Source: a virus. Taken from it: 26,298 nucleotides of DNA. The notes below the pieces were generated by a model. It made no database searches and was not told the origin of the DNA. It saw only the letters and a program-made list of their open reading frames with translations. The stretch lies in the IMG/VR virus record IMGVR_UViG_3300001680_000217, positions 1 to 26,298 of that record, one strand, 5' to 3'. A program made the translations under genes and the position numbers. Shown here in pieces: positions 22,452 through 26,298 of the stretch (positions are counted from its first letter, which is position 1; the number at the start of each line of letters is the position of its first letter).

Positions 22452-24887
22452 TTAACAAAAGAAGTATTCCGATTCCCTTATTTTGCTCAAGTCTAAACTG
22501 CCTGTAGCAGGCTCTTGAACTTTAAACATATCATCGCAATTTACAAACTGAGCGTACATATCTGCAAACACATCGCAGTTATACATTTTGATAAAGACTT
22601 CTTTTGTTGTCTTAAGTAGCTCATCAACATCATCTGCATGTACTGAGAAGCTGTCGTGTATTGCTCCAAAAGAGGTTATATCAAGCTCTCTTAGTTTGTT
22701 TATTACTAATGACATATGGCTTGCGTCCATAGAATGAACATAGTTAGGACTAATCCCAGATGTTATTTCATGAACAGCAGGCTTGTCTGTCATTTCTCGA
22801 TAGACTAGTTGGATGTGTTTCTTACATATTCTTACCGCTACTTTCCTTTTGCTTGTCATCCATCTTTGAGATGAAACTGGAAATCCGCTAGGCGTTTCCC
22901 ATTCTGCCGATGTATATCCAAGCTTTTGAATCCTATGCTTTGTCAGTGCTTGTAAGTAGTTCTTAACTGCTACTGGCCCAGAGCATAGAGAGTTATATGT
23001 GTCAACAAGATCCTTTGCTAGTCTATTAGAAATAGCTCTTGTTATTCCATATTTGATTGTCATTCCAGCATCATAGCAGTCAGTGTAAATGATATTAGCA
23101 ATACATCTGACTCCAGCATCGTATGCCTTTGTCATTGTGCCTCGCTTACTAATACCTTTCCTTATTAACTTCATTGGAATGTTTGAAAGTATCTTTCCTA
23201 GGTCGTTATCAACGTTTCTATTTAAGATTCCTTTAGCTACTACAATATAAAAGTCTACTGGCTTTTTCTGAGGCATTAGTCCAACCATACTTCCTGCAAC
23301 TTCATCTTTGCTTATTGCAGCCAAGTGTTGCGTCCCATTAGAGGCTCCATCAATTGCTATTGGCATTTGCGTGTAGTATTCTCCATCTTCAGCTAAGAAT
23401 CTAACTATCTCAAAGCATAATGATAGGAATACCCAAGGCTTTTCAGCTCCCATCCATATATCTTTAGAATCTATCGGGTCTAAAGCTATATCTAGAATCA
23501 TATCTAAGTTGTTAGTTGTCCATAATTGCCTATCTTTTAGGGTCATCTTGTCAACTGATGTATCAGGTATGCCATCTATTGTTAAGTCTCTTATATAGTC
23601 TGTTTCAGTCCATTCTAATTCTTGTAACTCTTTGATAGAATAAGACTGATTGAAACTATTGGCAGCATGAACAAGTAAATGCTTATATCCTCTTGTAGTC
23701 ATTAACTTCTTTTCTGCAAACATCATGTGACCTCTTGCAAGATCTGATGATTGATATGAGAAGTAAGGATCACGAGCATAAACTCTTCCTCTAAAGTCTA
23801 AGAAGCTAGATAAGTAGAACTTGTATCCTAGCCACCCAGGTGCTTTTTCGTCACCATGTATTGTATTTAAGATAAAAGAGTCTCTATTGGCTTGTGATTG
23901 CTTTCTAAGGCACAATTGTTTAGATAGCCAATGTTGATTCTCTATTTCATATACTTTTGCGCATTTCTTAAGGTCTTTAACTAGGGCTTTGTATCTTTCT
24001 CCTTGTTTCTTTATCTTCCTTAAGTTTGCTTCTACCTTTGTCATCTTAGACTCTATAACTTTTACTGTTGTAGCATTCCCTTTATGAGGCTCGAATAAGA
24101 TGTCATTATGGTAAAGTTGAACACCTTTTAGATGGGAGTTAAGGTTTTTACGCTTTATATCTGAAGCTTCAAATTCTACCTCCTTCCCATCTTTTGTTTT
24201 AACCTTGATGTTTGTATCAATTAACCTTGAACGTAGCTTATTTGATACTTCAGCTATGCTAGGATTGATTTCCCATTGAACTTCTTCTAAGCTATTTACT
24301 GCATTTAAGAAAGGTTTTGGTGTTTCTTTGTCTATTTCAACATTCCCCTTAACTAGCTTATCTTTGCATCCGTTTACCATTCTTTCTTTGCCATTCCATT
24401 TAGGGAACTTTCTCATGCTTATGCCAGTTCGCTCCTTGACTAAGAACTTCACGCCAGTGAATTTATGCCCTAGTTCTAAGTGGTAAGGTTGAAGCCTTAC
24501 TTTGTGTTTTATACCTTTATCTACGATTTCTTCGTAAGTTAAGTATTCTTCTCTGTGAAGGGTTAGGTATTCGTTTTCTATTAACGCTTCAACAATCAAA
24601 CCGCCTAGTTGTATTGTCTTTGATTTGTGCTGATCTTCAACTCCCAATGATTTGCTTGCTATTTCTCCTATCTTTATTAATGTATTTGTAAGAAGTATTT
24701 GACCTTGATTCTTACAAAATGCATATGTTAGGTAGTTAAATGCGTCCATAATGATTGAATAGTTCCTAAAATCATCTCGTAAACATTTAGCATTTCTGTA
24801 GATTTGAACTGCTACGCTTTTGTTGTTTTTATAACTTGTTACTTTTTCCTCTATGATCCATACGACTTCCTGAATCTTATACTCCAT
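22452..24887 (-). CDS. T7-like single-subunit RNA polymerase (second polymerase)
   Basis: An 811-residue polymerase (T7: 883). The core is clear: FLNAVNSLEEVQWEIN matches the T7 block before the active site; DFRGRVYA holds R368 (T7 R425), followed by FSYQSSDLARG; motif A is IAIDGASNGTQH with D513; motif B is KGISKRGTMTKAYDAG with K581 and Y589 (T7 K631, Y639); motif C is IHDSFSVHADD with H744 and D745, preceded by ISPNYVHSMDASH. All metal and catalytic residues are present. Oddities: the T7 R627 position is K577, and Gly after the motif B Tyr is Asp590. The C-terminus ends EYFFC where T7 ends FAFA. It starts 1 nt after the primase stop. Transcription of later genes is the family role; its promoters are not known. 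Confidence 0.95.
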   Translation of the reverse strand: MEYKIQEVVWIIEEKVTSYKNNKSVAVQIYRNAKCLRDDFRNYSIIMDAFNYLTYAFCKNQGQILLTNTLIKIGEIASKSLGVEDQHKSKTIQLGGLIVEALIENEYLTLHREEYLTYEEIVDKGIKHKVRLQPYHLELGHKFTGVKFLVKERTGISMRKFPKWNGKERMVNGCKDKLVKGNVEIDKETPKPFLNAVNSLEEVQWEINPSIAEVSNKLRSRLIDTNIKVKTKDGKEVEFEASDIKRKNLNSHLKGVQLYHNDILFEPHKGNATTVKVIESKMTKVEANLRKIKKQGERYKALVKDLKKCAKVYEIENQHWLSKQLCLRKQSQANRDSFILNTIHGDEKAPGWLGYKFYLSSFLDFRGRVYARDPYFSYQSSDLARGHMMFAEKKLMTTRGYKHLLVHAANSFNQSYSIKELQELEWTETDYIRDLTIDGIPDTSVDKMTLKDRQLWTTNNLDMILDIALDPIDSKDIWMGAEKPWVFLSLCFEIVRFLAEDGEYYTQMPIAIDGASNGTQHLAAISKDEVAGSMVGLMPQKKPVDFYIVVAKGILNRNVDNDLGKILSNIPMKLIRKGISKRGTMTKAYDAGVRCIANIIYTDCYDAGMTIKYGITRAISNRLAKDLVDTYNSLCSGPVAVKNYLQALTKHRIQKLGYTSAEWETPSGFPVSSQRWMTSKRKVAVRICKKHIQLVYREMTDKPAVHEITSGISPNYVHSMDASHMSLVINKLRELDITSFGAIHDSFSVHADDVDELLKTTKEVFIKMYNCDVFADMYAQFVNCDDMFKVQEPATGSLDLSKIRESEYFFC

Positions 24888-24888
24888 A

Positions 24889-25809
24889 TTATTCCCCTAT
24901 ATTTTTTAGTAACACGTCATTCCAGTCTTGACCCATTCTGTCTGGCAACAAAACCCAGGCATCAATTCCTTTGGATTTCAATCTCTTTGCACATATATAT
25001 GCTGCAGCTTGACCAGCGTAGCTAGCATCGTGATCTGCATAGATTAACACAACCTTAACCTTTTCAGGTGGCACAAACTTTTCAAGACAACCAGAATTCA
25101 TTGCTGCAAATGCAGGAAGCCCACAATCTTTGTGAGCTCCATATGCTGATTCAATTCCTTCTGCTATACATATACTTTCTTCAAAGTCAGTATGTAGTCT
25201 GATCGCCCCTCCATTGACTGTTGTCTTTGGTCGCATTATCTTTCTACAAGGTTCTATATCCGCCTTCTTTCCGTCTTTTGTGTACGTGAGATGGTACGTG
25301 ATGCCATTGCCTTGCCAGTCCTGAACTAAAGAGATGAGAGTTTCGTACTCTCCTACTTTCTTCATGTCTTGATAGAAAGGAATAACGCCCATTTTTAGTC
25401 CGTCAGGGAATTCATCGAATCCTCTGCTTGCTAAGTAAGTTGGAACTGATCCGTAGCCCTGTATTGGTTCAGCTAGTTTTGCTATCCTTCTTAAGGCTGG
25501 TACTGGGTCATACGACGGGTTGTCTACTAGGTTGTTTTTGGTTATGCCTAAGACTGACTTAACTTGCTTAGTTGCATCAACAAAGCTCCAGCCATGATAT
25601 TGTTGCAAGAGTTTCCAACCATTCCCATTTCCACAACTAGTGCAGATATATAATCCTGCGTTTTCATAGTCTGTGAATCTGAATCTGTCTTTGCCTCCGC
25701 ACATAGGGCATGGCCCATGTTTTCCAGTCAAGAATTCTTCTGGAATGCCTAGTTCTAATAGGGTACTAGGCCATTTCCCAATGACCTCTTTGGTTACGTC
25801 TGCTCGCAT
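24889..25809 (-). CDS. P4-type DNA primase (zinc ribbon plus Toprim)
   Basis: A 306-residue primase. The N-terminal zinc ribbon has C34, C37, C56 and C59 (PCPMCGGKDRFRF, then LYICTSCGNGNGW), matching the zinc-binding domain of phage primase/helicases. A linker with ALRRIAKLAEPIQGYGSVPT leads to the Toprim domain: E217 in CIAEGIES, D259 and D261 in IYADHD, and QDWND (294-298). It would lay down RNA primers for replication. Unlike T7 gp4 or P4 alpha there is no helicase domain; the separate SF2 helicase in the same arm may cooperate. The SD GAGGAG lies 6 nt before the ATG. Confidence 0.9.
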   Translation of the reverse strand: MRADVTKEVIGKWPSTLLELGIPEEFLTGKHGPCPMCGGKDRFRFTDYENAGLYICTSCGNGNGWKLLQQYHGWSFVDATKQVKSVLGITKNNLVDNPSYDPVPALRRIAKLAEPIQGYGSVPTYLASRGFDEFPDGLKMGVIPFYQDMKKVGEYETLISLVQDWQGNGITYHLTYTKDGKKADIEPCRKIMRPKTTVNGGAIRLHTDFEESICIAEGIESAYGAHKDCGLPAFAAMNSGCLEKFVPPEKVKVVLIYADHDASYAGQAAAYICAKRLKSKGIDAWVLLPDRMGQDWNDVLLKNIGE

Positions 25810-25843
25810 GTTTACTCCTCAATTGTGGTTTATTTTAGCACCA

Positions 25844-26212
25844 TTATCTGCATTGGTATAACTCTTCTAAGCATTGATCTATACCTATGCTGTCAGTAAA
25901 GTATGGGTAGCTTGCTTTGGTTCCCCACCAAGCACCTTCAACTGTTCCAGATCTTGTATCAATCCAGATGTTAGGCCCACCAAATCCTACTAGGACTTCT
26001 GCTCCTTTGTAGGTCATGTCTGAGTTAATGATGTATGTAATATCTAGAGCGTCTTTGATATAGTCAAAACCTCCAACCATATCTCCTAGTTCGTACTGCT
26101 CATCGTCATTCCATTCTTCAATGTTTTCTTTGTTGATCTCAATGCCTTCTTCAATTTCTAAGGCGATTCTTTTTACTGAGCTTTCCAGCATCTGCTTTGT
26201 ATCATCTTTCAT
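25844..26212 (-). CDS. Conserved-looking phage protein of unknown function (122 residues)
   Basis: An acidic, helical N-terminal half (RIALEIEEGIEINKENIEEW) leads into a compact beta-rich domain with VLVGFGGPNIWIDTRSGTV and GAWWGTKASYPYF, then a C-terminal helix. The dense Gly/Trp pattern looks like a conserved fold, but I cannot name the family. The start ATG overlaps the stop of the partial upstream gene (ATGA) and has GGAG 7 nt upstream. That SD is partly inside a hairpin. It is 34 nt before the primase gene. Confidence 0.65.
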   Translation of the reverse strand: MKDDTKQMLESSVKRIALEIEEGIEINKENIEEWNDDEQYELGDMVGGFDYIKDALDITYIINSDMTYKGAEVLVGFGGPNIWIDTRSGTVEGAWWGTKASYPYFTDSIGIDQCLEELYQCR

Positions 26213-26298
26213 ATTATTACTCCATTATGTATAATGGCTCTAAGTGAGCCGTCCTGTTCTATTTCCCTTTGAACACACTCCTCAAGTGCTCGGTTCAC
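26209..26298 (-). CDS. 3' end of an unknown gene (start outside or at window edge)
   Basis: Of the three - strand frames at the right edge only this one is open. It runs from the window end to TGA, which overlaps the next ATG as ATGA, the coupling used throughout this arm. The visible 29 residues are mostly charged and helical (EECVQREIEQDGSLRAIIH). No function can be given. Confidence 0.5.
   Translation of the reverse strand: MNRALEECVQREIEQDGSLRAIIHNGVII
26222..26250 (-). promoter_or_regulatory. Two mutually exclusive hairpins over the SD of the 122-residue gene
   Basis: On the - strand, GGCTC (26250-26246) pairs with GAGCC (26240-26236), and CCATTAT (26237-26231) pairs with ATAATGG (26228-26222). 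The two share the CC at 26237-26236, so both cannot form fully. The second hairpin holds the GG of the SD GGAG (26223-26220). This could tune translation of the gene at 25844. The pairing also lies inside the end of the upstream coding frame. Confidence 0.35.

Overview
The window looks like about 26 kb from the genome of a lytic, probably short-tailed (podovirus-like) bacteriophage. It is AT-rich and very densely packed: nearly every gene has an AGGAG-type Shine-Dalgarno (SD) site, and many neighbours overlap by 1-8 nt. Single-subunit RNA polymerases, an ejection-protein-like cluster, a PhoH-like ATPase and a P4-type primase fit a phage of a Gram-negative, possibly aquatic, host. The host cannot be read from this piece. 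Terminase, portal, capsid, lysis and DNA polymerase genes are not seen and presumably lie outside.

Left arm (1-15264, all + strand) is the virion/late cluster. It starts with the C-terminal part of a glycine-rich tail fibre or appendage protein and its tail-assembly chaperone. A run of small unknown proteins with shared short motifs follows, then a T7 gp13-like GNAT-fold protein and a Q/A/G-rich gp14-like protein. It ends with three large proteins of 699, 1300 and 1078 residues. The first two look like ejected internal virion proteins. The 1078-residue protein carries the conserved blocks of the T7/mitochondrial RNA polymerase family, so I read it as a compact, probably virion-packaged RNA polymerase, comparable in role to phage N4 vRNAP.

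A strong bidirectional hairpin terminator (15269-15318) separates the two convergent arms.

Right arm (15325-26298, all - strand; transcription runs from right to left) is the early/replication cluster. In transcription order it holds the end of an unknown gene, an unknown 122-residue protein, a P4-type primase (zinc ribbon plus Toprim, no helicase domain) and a second, T7-like RNA polymerase (811 residues). A 200-nt structured non-coding gap follows. Then come a small protein, an SSB with a host-like DDEDIPF tail, a possible 22-residue membrane peptide, an SF2 helicase, a 2OG-Fe(II) oxygenase-like protein, a YqaJ/lambda-type exonuclease, a RusA-type resolvase, a set of small unknown genes and a PhoH-like ATPase.

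Inferred working model: the late-cluster polymerase enters the cell with the DNA and transcribes the early arm. That arm makes the second polymerase plus SSB, primase, helicase and recombination enzymes. The second polymerase then transcribes middle/late genes. A phage with two complete, highly diverged single-subunit RNA polymerases, one of them in the virion cluster, is the most notable feature. A 91-nt three-way-junction RNA/DNA structure directly downstream of the second polymerase gene is the best candidate control element.
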